In this document: positions 22,979 through 31,082 of the stretch, piece by piece
Layout: every line of letters starts with the position of its first letter
How positions within the stretch are numbered: the first letter of the stretch is position 1
Origin: JAVKFY01 sp040223615
GTDB lineage: Bacteria; Pseudomonadota; Alphaproteobacteria; GCA-2731375
DNA: 64,000 bases
Reading direction: 5' to 3'
Assembly (NCBI GenBank): GCA_040223615.1
Contig: JAVKFY010000011.1
Coordinates: forward strand, 62,001 to 126,000
Notes under the pieces: model-generated
Seen by the model: the letters and a program-made list of their open reading frames with translations, nothing else
Databases searched by the model: none
Told to the model about the DNA's origin: nothing
Program-made: the position numbers and the translations under genes

Positions 22979-25900
22979 ATGAAGATCAAACGCACGCAAT
23001 TCGCGCAGGACGTGGCGCCGTCGGGCCTGGTGGATTTCGCCCTGGCCGGATCGCCGACTGTTTATTTCGTCATTGAGTTCAAGCATGAGCCGCGGTTTCG
23101 CTACATTTCGCCGAATGTCGAGCAGATTACCGGCATCGGTGCGGTCGAATTTCTCGACCAGGAGGACTTCGCGTCGCGGCATGTCCACCCACAAGATAGA
23201 GACAACTATAAACAGACTTTGACGACGGCGTTAGCCGAGGGGGACGCGGCCTGCGAGTTCCGGCTGCTGGGCAATGATGGCCAGGATATCTGGCTGCAGT
23301 GCCGGGTGCAGGCGGCCCCCGACGACATCGAGCCGGGCGCGACCTGCCTGCTCGGCTGCTGGTCGGAAACCGGTCCGCCGCAGGCCGAGGCCACCGAGGC
23401 TATGGCCGCCGCGCTCGATGTGATCCCGAACGGTTTCGCGGTGGTCGGCGACGACGACCGCGTGCAGTTGTGCAACGCTGCCTATGCTCAGATGTACGAC
23501 CTGACGCCGCGGCAGATGGTCGGCAAGTCGGTGTTCGACATCCATTCCATGGCCATGGACCGTTTGGCGCTGTTCGACGGCGCGCCATTGAGCGAGGACG
23601 AGCCGAGCCTGCGCTCGACGATGTCGCGGCTACGCCAGGCCGACGCCGCCCCGGTCGAGTTCAAGCTGCGTAATGGCGAGTGGAAACAGCTCTCGCGCCA
23701 CCCGTTGCCCGGCGGCGGCGCGGTCTACATCCGCAGCGACATCACCCCGATCAAACAGGCCGAGGCCCGGCTGCGCGACAGCGAGCAGCACTTCCGGCGC
23801 ATCGTCGAGCTCACGCCGCTGCCGGTCTGGGTGGTGGAGACCGAATCCGGCGAGATCATGTATGCCAGCCCGGCGGCGGCCGAGCTGGTCGGCATGGAGT
23901 GGCCGATCAGCGGCTCGCGCTATGCCGGCGACTACTATGCCGACCGGGCCGACCGGGCCCGGTTCGTCACCGCGCTGACCGACCACGGCCGGCTCGACGG
24001 CTATGAGGTGGCGCTGAGGCGCGGCGACGGCCAGCCGGTCTGGGTGTCGTCGACGGCGCGCACCTTCGTGCACAACAATCGCCGCGTCACCGTCACCTTG
24101 ATGATCGACCTGACCGAACAGCGACGGCGCGAGCAGGAGCTCAGGCACGCGCGCGAGACCCTGGAGGACGCGATCGAGTCGCTGTCGGAAGGCTTCGCGC
24201 TGTACGACGCCGAGGACCGCCTGGTGATGTGCAACGCGCGCTACCGCGAGTTCAACTACCTGTCCGCCGACATGCTGACGCCGGGCACGCCGTGGGACGA
24301 CTTCGTGCGCGCCGGCGCCGAGCGCGGGCAGTATGTCGACGCCGTCGGCCGGGTCGAGCCCTGGATCGACGAACGCCGGGCCAGCCGCGAGGCGCTCGGC
24401 ACCGACCTGGAATTCCAACAGGGCGACGGCCGCTGGTACGCCTACACCAACCAGCGCACGCGCCAGGGCGGCACCGTCGTCACCCGCATGGACATCACCC
24501 AGCGCAAGGAGATGGAGCGCGCGTTGCGGGACAGCGAGACGCTGATCCGCCGGGTGCTGGAGGCGGTGCCGGCGGCGATCGGCATGACCCGGGCCGACGA
24601 CGGCCGGGTGATCTACGAAAGCCCGCAGGCCAAGGCGCTGTTCGGTCGCGGCAAGGGCGGCAGCAAGGCGGAGTGGACCAGGTCCAGCTACGTCGATCCG
24701 GCCGACCGCGACGCCTATCTCGGCGAACTGCGCCGCGCCGGCGCATTGAACGACTACGAAATCGAGTTCCAGCGCGCCAACGGCGAACGGTTCTTCGGCG
24801 CAGTTTCGGCGCGGTTGATCGACTATCAGGGCGAACCGGTGATCGTGTCGGCCACGGTCGACCTCACCGAACGGCGCGAGGTCGATGCGGAAATGACGCG
24901 CCAGCGCGAGGCGTTGCACCAGTCGGAGAAGCTGACCGCGCTGGGCTCGCTGCTGGCCGGCGTGTCGCACGAGTTAAACAATCCGCTGTCGGTCGTGGTC
25001 GGCCAGGCGCTGCTGCTGCAGGAGACGGCGCAGGACCCGGCGATCGCCAAGCGGGCGCAGAAGATCGGCAACGCCGCCGACCGCTGCGCCCGGATCGTCA
25101 AGACCTTCCTGGCGATGGCGCGCCAGCACCCGCCGGAACGTGCCGCGGTCAGCCTGAACCAGATGGTCGAGGCGATGCTGGAAGTCACCGGCTATGCCCT
25201 GCGCGGCGCCGACGTGTCCGTCGAACTGGCGCTGGACGAAGGCCTGCCACCGGTGTGGGCCGACGCCGACCAGGTCACCCAGGTGCTGACCAACCTGATC
25301 GTCAACGCGCAGCAGGCGCTGCAGGACAAGGGGCAGCCGCGCCGTCTGCGCATCCGCTCGTGGCATGACCGGCACGACAACCGGGTGCGGCTGGCTGTGT
25401 ACGACAACGGCCCCGGTATCCCGGAGGAGAACCGGGGCCGCATCTTCGAGCCGTTCTACACCACCAAGGATGTCGGGGTCGGTACCGGCATCGGCCTGTC
25501 GGTGTGCCGCTCGATCATGGAATCGCACGGCGGCGCGATCCGCGTGGCCAGCAAGCCCGGCGCCTGGACCGAGTTCACCATCGACCTGCCGATCGCGATC
25601 GCGCACTTCGGCATGATCGCGATGCCCGACGACACGCCGCGCGCGACCGGCGCCAAGGTGCTGGTGCTGGACGACGAGCCGGACGTGACGCAGATGCTGC
25701 GTGACGTGCTGGAAGCGCAGGGTCATTCGGTGGTCACCGCCAACACCGCGCGCCACGCCCTGCGCCTGGTCGAGGGCGGCAAGTTCGATGTGATCCTGAG
25801 CGACCTGCGCATGCCCGGCTTCGACGGCGCCAGCTTCTACGAGGCGCTGGCCGGGATCGACCCGGTGCTGCAGCGCCGCACCGCCTTCATCACCGGCGAC

Positions 25901-26026
25901 ACGCTGGGGCCGTCGGCGGGGCAGGTGCTGACCGAGGCCGACCGGCCCTACCTGGAGAAACCCTTCACGCCACTCGACGTGCGCCAGCTCGTCGAGACCG
26001 TGTTGCGGCAAGTGGAGAGAGCGTAA
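22979..26026 (+). CDS. Multi-PAS hybrid sensor histidine kinase
   Basis: Hybrid two-component kinase of about 1015 aa without an obvious membrane segment, so it probably senses a cytosolic or redox cue. The first two-thirds contain about five PAS modules (e.g. FRYISPNVEQITGIG, IPNGFAVVGDDDRVQLCN, LPVWVVETESGEIMYAS, LYDAEDRLVMCNARYREF, AIGMTRADDGRVIYESP). The kinase core has His664 in GVSHELNNPLS, an N-box LIVNAQQAL and the G-boxes. A C-terminal receiver has Asp942 in ILSDLRMPG. An ATG at 22880 is an alternative start; 22979 was chosen because the preceding residues look unstructured. The OmpR-type regulator follows after five bases. Confidence 0.93.
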   Translation: MKIKRTQFAQDVAPSGLVDFALAGSPTVYFVIEFKHEPRFRYISPNVEQITGIGAVEFLDQEDFASRHVHPQDRDNYKQTLTTALAEGDAACEFRLLGNDGQDIWLQCRVQAAPDDIEPGATCLLGCWSETGPPQAEATEAMAAALDVIPNGFAVVGDDDRVQLCNAAYAQMYDLTPRQMVGKSVFDIHSMAMDRLALFDGAPLSEDEPSLRSTMSRLRQADAAPVEFKLRNGEWKQLSRHPLPGGGAVYIRSDITPIKQAEARLRDSEQHFRRIVELTPLPVWVVETESGEIMYASPAAAELVGMEWPISGSRYAGDYYADRADRARFVTALTDHGRLDGYEVALRRGDGQPVWVSSTARTFVHNNRRVTVTLMIDLTEQRRREQELRHARETLEDAIESLSEGFALYDAEDRLVMCNARYREFNYLSADMLTPGTPWDDFVRAGAERGQYVDAVGRVEPWIDERRASREALGTDLEFQQGDGRWYAYTNQRTRQGGTVVTRMDITQRKEMERALRDSETLIRRVLEAVPAAIGMTRADDGRVIYESPQAKALFGRGKGGSKAEWTRSSYVDPADRDAYLGELRRAGALNDYEIEFQRANGERFFGAVSARLIDYQGEPVIVSATVDLTERREVDAEMTRQREALHQSEKLTALGSLLAGVSHELNNPLSVVVGQALLLQETAQDPAIAKRAQKIGNAADRCARIVKTFLAMARQHPPERAAVSLNQMVEAMLEVTGYALRGADVSVELALDEGLPPVWADADQVTQVLTNLIVNAQQALQDKGQPRRLRIRSWHDRHDNRVRLAVYDNGPGIPEENRGRIFEPFYTTKDVGVGTGIGLSVCRSIMESHGGAIRVASKPGAWTEFTIDLPIAIAHFGMIAMPDDTPRATGAKVLVLDDEPDVTQMLRDVLEAQGHSVVTANTARHALRLVEGGKFDVILSDLRMPGFDGASFYEALAGIDPVLQRRTAFITGDTLGPSAGQVLTEADRPYLEKPFTPLDVRQLVETVLRQVERA

Positions 26027-26031
26027 CGACG

Positions 26032-26763
26032 ATGGCGGAAAGCGAGGCGGCGCTGGTCGTCGTGGTCGACGACGAACCGGGGATTCGCGAGACCATCCAG
26101 GAATACCTGGAGATGAACGGCATCGAGGTGGTCAGCGTCGGCGACGGCGTGGCGCTGCGCGCGCTGGTCGCCGAGCGGGTGCCGGATCTGGTCCTGCTCG
26201 ACCTCAACATGCCGGGCGAGAACGGCCTGTCGCTGGCGCGATTCCTGCGCGACACCACCGAGGCGGGGATCATCATGCTGACCGCGGCCAGCAGCGTCGT
26301 CGACCGGGTCGTCGGGCTGGAGATCGGCGCCGACGACTACATCCCCAAGCCGGTCGACCTGCGCGAACTGCTGGCGCGGGTGCGGGCAGTACTGCGGCGC
26401 AGTCCGCGGGCCACGGCGGCCGCGTCCGGCGCACCGGCGGCCGACAATCCCGACCAGATCAGCTTCGCCGACTTCACGCTCGACCTCGGCACGCACAAGC
26501 TGCACGACGCCGAGGGCCGCGACATCGTGCTGACCAGCATGGAATTCGACCTGCTGCGCGCCTTCGTCGACCACCCGAACCGGGTGCTGAGCCGCGACCA
26601 GCTGCTGGAGATGGCGCACCACCGCTCGTGGGAACCATTCGACCGCTCCATCGACATCCGCATCGCGCGGCTGCGGCGCAAGCTGGAACGCGACCCGTCG
26701 AAGCCGGCACTGATCAAGACGGTGCGCGGCGCCGGCTATCTGTTCTCCACCACGGGCAATTGA
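26032..26763 (+). CDS. OmpR-family response regulator
   Basis: DNA-binding response regulator of 243 aa. The N-terminal receiver has the acidic pair DD13-14 and phosphoacceptor Asp57 in LLDLNMPG, with Lys in the YIPKPVDLRELLARV segment. The C-terminal winged helix (about 145-240) has DIVLTSMEFDLLRAFVDHPNRVLSRDQLLE and the RSIDIRIARLRRKLE recognition region. It is the likely partner of the hybrid kinase five bases upstream. Because that kinase already carries a receiver, signal flow may be branched or regulated by the internal receiver. Target genes unknown. Confidence 0.94.
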   Translation: MAESEAALVVVVDDEPGIRETIQEYLEMNGIEVVSVGDGVALRALVAERVPDLVLLDLNMPGENGLSLARFLRDTTEAGIIMLTAASSVVDRVVGLEIGADDYIPKPVDLRELLARVRAVLRRSPRATAAASGAPAADNPDQISFADFTLDLGTHKLHDAEGRDIVLTSMEFDLLRAFVDHPNRVLSRDQLLEMAHHRSWEPFDRSIDIRIARLRRKLERDPSKPALIKTVRGAGYLFSTTGN

Positions 26764-26778
26764 TCCACAGGGTGTGGA
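26764..26778. other. Short perfect hairpin after the regulator gene
   Basis: TCCACA-GGG-TGTGGA directly follows the stop codon of the OmpR-type regulator. It is a perfect 6-bp stem but has no following T-run, so it is a weak terminator candidate at best. It could equally be a protein-binding palindrome in the 84-base gap ahead of the lipid A hydrolase gene. Confidence 0.3.
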
Positions 26779-26847
26779 CTGTCATTTCACGGCAACGGTA
26801 AGGGGTTAGACAGGCTGCGCACAGACATCACCTGATTCGGTGCCGCC

Positions 26848-27654
26848 TTGACCATTGCCCGCAGCCGACCCCGCTCCCACCGCACGATCTTTCTGTCGGA
26901 CATTCATCTCGGCAGTCGCGGCTGTCAGGCCGAGACGCTGCTCGACTTCCTGCGCGTGAACGAGGCGGAACGCATCTACCTGATCGGCGACATCGTCGAC
27001 TGCTGGTCGCTGCGCCGATCCTGGTATTGGCCGCAGAGCCACAACGACGTGGTGCAGAAGCTGCTGCGCAAGGCGCGCAAGGGCACCGAGATCATCTACG
27101 TGCCGGGCAACCACGACGAGGTGTTCCGCGACTATTGCGGCACCCACTTCGGCGGCGTGGAGGTGATGCGCGAGGCGCTGCACGAAACCGCCGACGGGCG
27201 CCGCCTGCTGGTGGTGCACGGCGACGCCTTCGACGGCATCGTGCAATACGCCCGCTGGTTGGCGCTGCTCGGCGACTGGTCCTACGCGTGGCTGCTGCGG
27301 ATCAACCGCGGGTACAACCGGCTACGGCGGATGTGCGGCTTCGGCTACTGGTCGCTGTCGGCGTACCTGAAGTTCAAGGTCAAGAACGCGGTCAAGTTCA
27401 TCGACAACTACGAGCAAGCCGTGGCCGCCGAGGCGCGTCGGCGCGGCGCGGACGGCGTGATCTGCGGCCACATCCACCACGCCGAGATCACCAGTTATGG
27501 CGGCATCCGCTACATCAACACCGGCGACTGGGTGGAGAGCTGCACCGCCGTGGTGGAGGACTTCGACGGCCGGCTGTCGATCGTGCGCTGGGGCGCGGAC
27601 GCGCCGCTCAGCCTGACCGCGCCGACAAGCGACAAGCGCCGCGCCGCCGCCTGA
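26848..27654 (+). CDS. LpxH-type UDP-2,3-diacylglucosamine diphosphatase family
   Basis: Calcineurin-like metallophosphoesterase of 268 aa. The five family motifs are present: LSDIHLG (about 17-23), GDIVD, GNHDE, VHGDAFD and GHIHH, giving the two-metal site. The best-known reaction of this family is removal of UMP from UDP-2,3-diacylglucosamine in lipid A synthesis at the inner face of the membrane. The only usable start is a TTG at 26848. Its stop overlaps the ATG of the next glycosyltransferase gene (TGATG), so the two enzymes are made together, which also allows a role in another glycolipid pathway. Confidence 0.85.
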   Translation: MTIARSRPRSHRTIFLSDIHLGSRGCQAETLLDFLRVNEAERIYLIGDIVDCWSLRRSWYWPQSHNDVVQKLLRKARKGTEIIYVPGNHDEVFRDYCGTHFGGVEVMREALHETADGRRLLVVHGDAFDGIVQYARWLALLGDWSYAWLLRINRGYNRLRRMCGFGYWSLSAYLKFKVKNAVKFIDNYEQAVAAEARRRGADGVICGHIHHAEITSYGGIRYINTGDWVESCTAVVEDFDGRLSIVRWGADAPLSLTAPTSDKRRAAA

Positions 27655-28670
27655 TGCGAGTTCTGCTGATTACCGATGCGTGGGCGCCGCAGGTAAACGG
27701 CGTGGTCCGGACCTGGCAGACGGTGCGCGCCGAGTGCGAGGCGCTGGGCCACCGCTTCGAGGTGATCTCGCCCGACTTGTTCAGAACCGTCCCCTGCCCG
27801 ACCTACCCGGAAATCCGGCTAGCGATCCGGCCCGGCGGGCGGCTGCGCAGCCTGTTCGATCAAGCCAACGCGGATGCGGTGCACATCGCCACCGAGGGGC
27901 CGCTGGGCATCGCCGGCCGGGCGCTGATGGTGCGCCGCGGCCTGCCGTTCACAAGCAGCTACCACACGCGCTTCCCGGAGTATGTCGCGGCCCGCGCGCC
28001 GGTACCGGTGGGCTGGGGCTACCGGGTGATGCACTGGTTTCACCGACCGTCGGCGGCGGTGCTGGTGGCGACAAGATCGATCCGCGCCGACCTGGAGGCG
28101 CGCGGCTTCAGCAACATCGCCGACTGGACCCGCGGCGTCGATCTCGACCTGTTCACGCCGCAGGGGCCACACGCCCTGGACCTGCCGAAGCCGGTCTTCG
28201 CCTATGTCGGCCGCGTGGCGGTGGAAAAGAACCTGCGCGCCTTCCTCGATCTCGACCTGCCGGGCTCGAAGCTGGTCGTCGGGGACGGGCCGCAACTCCC
28301 CGAACTGCGGCGCGAGTACCCCAAGGCACACTTTGCCGGCGCGCATTTCGGCGAGGACCTGGCGGCGCACTACCGTTCGGCCGATGTGTTCGTGTTCCCC
28401 AGCCGCACCGACACCTTCGGGCTGGTGCTGCTGGAGGCGATGGCCTGCGGCCTGCCGGTCGCCGCGTTCCCGGTGCCGGGGCCGCGCGACGTGATCACCG
28501 ATCCGAAGGCCGGCGTACTGGACGACGACTTGCTGACGGCCGCGCTGGCCGCGGCGAGGCTCGATCCTGCTGGCGCCCGCGCGCACGCGGAGCGCTATGG
28601 TTGGGACGCCTGCGCCGAGCAGTTCCTGCACGCGCTGGTACCGATCACGTCGACGCGCGCCGCGGCGTGA
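27654..28670 (+). CDS. Glycosyltransferase family 4-type (GT-B) enzyme
   Basis: GT-B glycosyltransferase of 338 aa. The N-terminal ITDAWAPQVNGVVRTW loop (about 6-21) and the C-terminal donor site FVFPSRTDTFGLVLLEAMACGLPVAA with the E-x7-E pattern are typical of GT4 enzymes that move mannose, glucose or glucuronic acid onto lipids. No signal peptide or membrane segment; it would act at the cytosolic membrane face. It is coupled to the phosphatase by a one-base overlap, so a glycolipid acceptor such as diacylglycerol or a lipid A precursor is plausible. Confidence 0.88.
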   Translation: MRVLLITDAWAPQVNGVVRTWQTVRAECEALGHRFEVISPDLFRTVPCPTYPEIRLAIRPGGRLRSLFDQANADAVHIATEGPLGIAGRALMVRRGLPFTSSYHTRFPEYVAARAPVPVGWGYRVMHWFHRPSAAVLVATRSIRADLEARGFSNIADWTRGVDLDLFTPQGPHALDLPKPVFAYVGRVAVEKNLRAFLDLDLPGSKLVVGDGPQLPELRREYPKAHFAGAHFGEDLAAHYRSADVFVFPSRTDTFGLVLLEAMACGLPVAAFPVPGPRDVITDPKAGVLDDDLLTAALAAARLDPAGARAHAERYGWDACAEQFLHALVPITSTRAAA

Positions 28671-28684
28671 GCCTGTCCCACAAT

Positions 28685-28701
28685 GGGCATTTGCAATGCC
28701 C
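28685..28701. other. Perfect hairpin downstream of the glycosyltransferase
   Basis: GGGCATT-TGC-AATGCCC is a perfect 7-bp stem with a three-base loop, 15 bases after the stop of the glycosyltransferase gene. It lacks a T-run, so it may be a factor-dependent pause, an mRNA-end stabiliser or an operator for the cyclase-family gene that starts at 28781. Confidence 0.35.
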
Positions 28702-28780
28702 GCGACGCTGGCCGACCATAGCGCCCGTGTAAGGCCGACCGGGGGATTCGGAACGGCCGATATTGGGAGGAAATCAGAAC

Positions 28781-29740
28781 ATGCGTGTATCAACCATTCT
28801 GCTCGCCGCCGCGGCGACGCTGGCGTTGAGCGGTACCGCTTACGCCGCCTCGCACTCGGAATGCAAACCGTCGAAGTGGGGCGCGGACGACGAGATCGGC
28901 GCCGCCAACTACGTCACGCCGGAACGCACGCTGGCCGCGATGAAGCTGGTCAAGAAGGGTGAGAGCCATCCGCTCGGCATCGTCATCGATTCCAGTACCC
29001 CGGCCTTCCCGCCCCGCTCGCTGTCGCTGCAGGTGGTACAGCCGGGCCAACATAACGGCCGCGGCCTGGCGCAGGATTTCGGCTGGGACAGCGTCTATAA
29101 CGACGACTTGATCCAGACCTGGATCGGCATCGGATCGCAGCTCGACGGCCTCGGCCACCTGGGCGAAGCCGGCATGTACTACAACTGCAACAAGGCGACA
29201 GAGCTCGCGTCGATCACCGGCCTGAAGAAGCTCGGCACGCACAACGTGCCGCCGATGATCGCACGCGCGGTGCTGGTCAATATGGCCAAGCATAAGGGCG
29301 TCGAGACGATGGCGGCCGGCGACCAGATCAGCAGCGACGATCTGAAGGCTGCGATGAAGGCGCAAGGCATCACCGTCAACGAGGGCGACATCGTCCTGAT
29401 CCACACCGGCTGGACCGACGGCATGCTGGAGAAGGACCCGAAGGCGTGGGTCTCCGGCGAGCCGGGCATCACCAACGAGGCCGCCAAGTGGCTGTCGTCG
29501 CTGAACCTGATGGCCGTCGGCGCGGACACCTGGGGTGTCGACGTCGTGCCGCCGGCCAAGGGCGACAAGGTGTTTTACGGCCACGTGCATCTGTTGATGG
29601 AGACCGGCACCTACATCCTGGAGACGATGAACACCGGTCGTCTCGCGGCCGAGGGCGTGACCGAGTTCGCCTTCGTGCTGGGCCAGGCCCGTATCCGGGG
29701 CACGGTTCAGGCGATCATCAACCCAGTCGCGATGTGGTAA
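28781..29740 (+). CDS. Exported cyclase-family (kynurenine formamidase-like) protein
   Basis: Secreted protein of 319 aa: signal peptide (MRVSTILLAAAATLALSGTAYAA, cleavage near residue 23) and a cyclase/KFase domain with a GDIVLIHTGW strand and a C-terminal HVHLLMETGTYILETMN motif. The family metal motif H-G-T-H-x-D-x3-H appears here as I-G-S-Q-L-D-G-L-G-H: Asp and the last His are kept, the first two His are not. It may therefore bind metal differently or be non-catalytic. The ATG at 28781 has a GGGAGG ribosome-binding site. A strong terminator follows. Confidence 0.88.
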   Translation: MRVSTILLAAAATLALSGTAYAASHSECKPSKWGADDEIGAANYVTPERTLAAMKLVKKGESHPLGIVIDSSTPAFPPRSLSLQVVQPGQHNGRGLAQDFGWDSVYNDDLIQTWIGIGSQLDGLGHLGEAGMYYNCNKATELASITGLKKLGTHNVPPMIARAVLVNMAKHKGVETMAAGDQISSDDLKAAMKAQGITVNEGDIVLIHTGWTDGMLEKDPKAWVSGEPGITNEAAKWLSSLNLMAVGADTWGVDVVPPAKGDKVFYGHVHLLMETGTYILETMNTGRLAAEGVTEFAFVLGQARIRGTVQAIINPVAMW

Positions 29741-29766
29741 GCGACCGAGAGATCGGATGACCTCAA

Positions 29767-29793
29767 GGGGCGCACTTCGGTGCGCCCCTTTTT
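29767..29793 (+). terminator. Intrinsic terminator
   Basis: GGGGCGCAC-TTCG-GTGCGCCCC forms a perfect 9-bp GC-rich stem with a UUCG tetraloop (29767-29788), followed by TTTTT. It ends transcription of the cyclase-family gene and sits just ahead of the convergent cyclopropane fatty acid synthase end. It is the clearest intrinsic terminator in the window. Confidence 0.95.
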
Positions 29794-29806
29794 CGAGCGC
29801 CGCGCG

Positions 29807-31024
29807 TCATGTCCCGCGCATGGCCCGCTCGTCGTCGACCATGTAGTCGCGGATCAGCGGGGCGGCGTCGCGGCGTCGGGCGAGCTGCATCTGGAACACC
29901 ATCTGCGAGCCGGTGCGGAAGGCGTACTCGGCCGACAGCAGGTAGAACTCCCACATCCGGCAGAAGCGCTCGTCATACAGGTTCGCGACCTCGGCGCGGT
30001 TGGCCTGGAACCGGTCGAACCAGTGCCGCAGCGTCTCGGCATAATGCAGGCGCAACACCTCTAGGTCAGTGACCCACAGGTGCTCCTCCTCGGTGGCGGC
30101 GAACACTTCCGACAGCGAAGGCGCGTAGCCGCCGGGGAAGATGTACTTGCGGATCCACGGGCTGGTGGTGCCGGGCGGCGCCATGCGGCCGATGGAGTGG
30201 ACCAGCGCCACGCCGTCATCGGTCAGCAACTCGAACACCTGGCGGAAGAACGGGCGGAAGTAGCGAGTGCCGACATGCTCGAACATGCCGACCGAGACAA
30301 TGCGGTCAAAACGCTCGGCGATCTCGCGGTAGTCCTGCAACCGGAACTCGACCCGGTCCGACAGGCCCTGCTCGTCGGCGCGGCGCCGTGCCACCACGAG
30401 CTGTTCTTCCGACAAGGTCACGCCGACCACCTTCACGTCCTTCAGCCCGGCCAGGTGCAGCGCCATGCCCCCCCAGCCGCAGCCGATGTCGAGCACGCGC
30501 TGGCCGTCCTTCAGGTCGAGCTTGGCGGCGATGTGATGGCGCTTGTTGGTCTGCGCGGTTTCAAGGTCGTCGTCGGGGTTCGCGAAGTAGGCGCAGGAAT
30601 ACTGCCGGTCGGAGTCGAGGAACAGTTCGTACAGCCGGTCGGACAGGTCGTAGTGATGCGCGACGTGCTCCTTGGACCGGCCGACGGGGTTGTATTGCTG
30701 CGTCGCGCGCAACAGGCGCCAGATCTTGCGCAGGGCGCTCTGCATCGGATGGCTGCCGAGGCCGGTGCGGTTGGCGGCGAACAGCTTGAGGAAGTCCTCG
30801 ACCGTGCCCTCCTCGAACACCATGGTGCCGTCCATGTAGGCCTCGCCGGCATTCAGTTCCGGGTTCAGGAACAGCTTGCGGGGCAGCGCCGGATCGGTGA
30901 GGCGGATGGTCAGTTCCGGGCCGGGCGCGACCCCGCCGAAGACGTGCGTCTGGCCGGCCGGATCGATCACGCTCATCCGTCCGTTGCGCACGAACCGGCG
31001 CAGCATATGGCTCAGTGGAAACAT
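29807..31024 (-). CDS. cfa: Cyclopropane-fatty-acyl-phospholipid synthase family protein
   Basis: SAM-dependent methyltransferase of 405 aa that adds a methylene bridge to unsaturated acyl chains of membrane phospholipids. The SAM motif VLDIGCGWGGMAL is at about residues 177-189, preceded by AHHYDLSDRLYELFLD and followed by GVTLSEEQ and the SVGMFEHVG motif of the CFA active site. The C-terminus has MWEFYLLSAEYAFRTGSQMVFQMQL. Start at 31024 gives the expected N-terminus; 31093 would add 23 residues and overlap the divergent gene's promoter. Such enzymes protect membranes in stationary phase or acid stress. Confidence 0.93.
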   Translation of the reverse strand: MFPLSHMLRRFVRNGRMSVIDPAGQTHVFGGVAPGPELTIRLTDPALPRKLFLNPELNAGEAYMDGTMVFEEGTVEDFLKLFAANRTGLGSHPMQSALRKIWRLLRATQQYNPVGRSKEHVAHHYDLSDRLYELFLDSDRQYSCAYFANPDDDLETAQTNKRHHIAAKLDLKDGQRVLDIGCGWGGMALHLAGLKDVKVVGVTLSEEQLVVARRRADEQGLSDRVEFRLQDYREIAERFDRIVSVGMFEHVGTRYFRPFFRQVFELLTDDGVALVHSIGRMAPPGTTSPWIRKYIFPGGYAPSLSEVFAATEEEHLWVTDLEVLRLHYAETLRHWFDRFQANRAEVANLYDERFCRMWEFYLLSAEYAFRTGSQMVFQMQLARRRDAAPLIRDYMVDDERAMRGT

Positions 31025-31082
31025 CGTCGCCCTCCCCGTTCCGTGCCAGAATAGCCGCAACAAGCGGACACGGGAGACGACG

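Noticed and set aside
26762..26771. DnaA box / replication origin
   Set aside because: TGATCCACAG resembles a DnaA box but stands alone, without an A/T-rich unwinding region or origin genes such as dnaA, dnaN or parAB.
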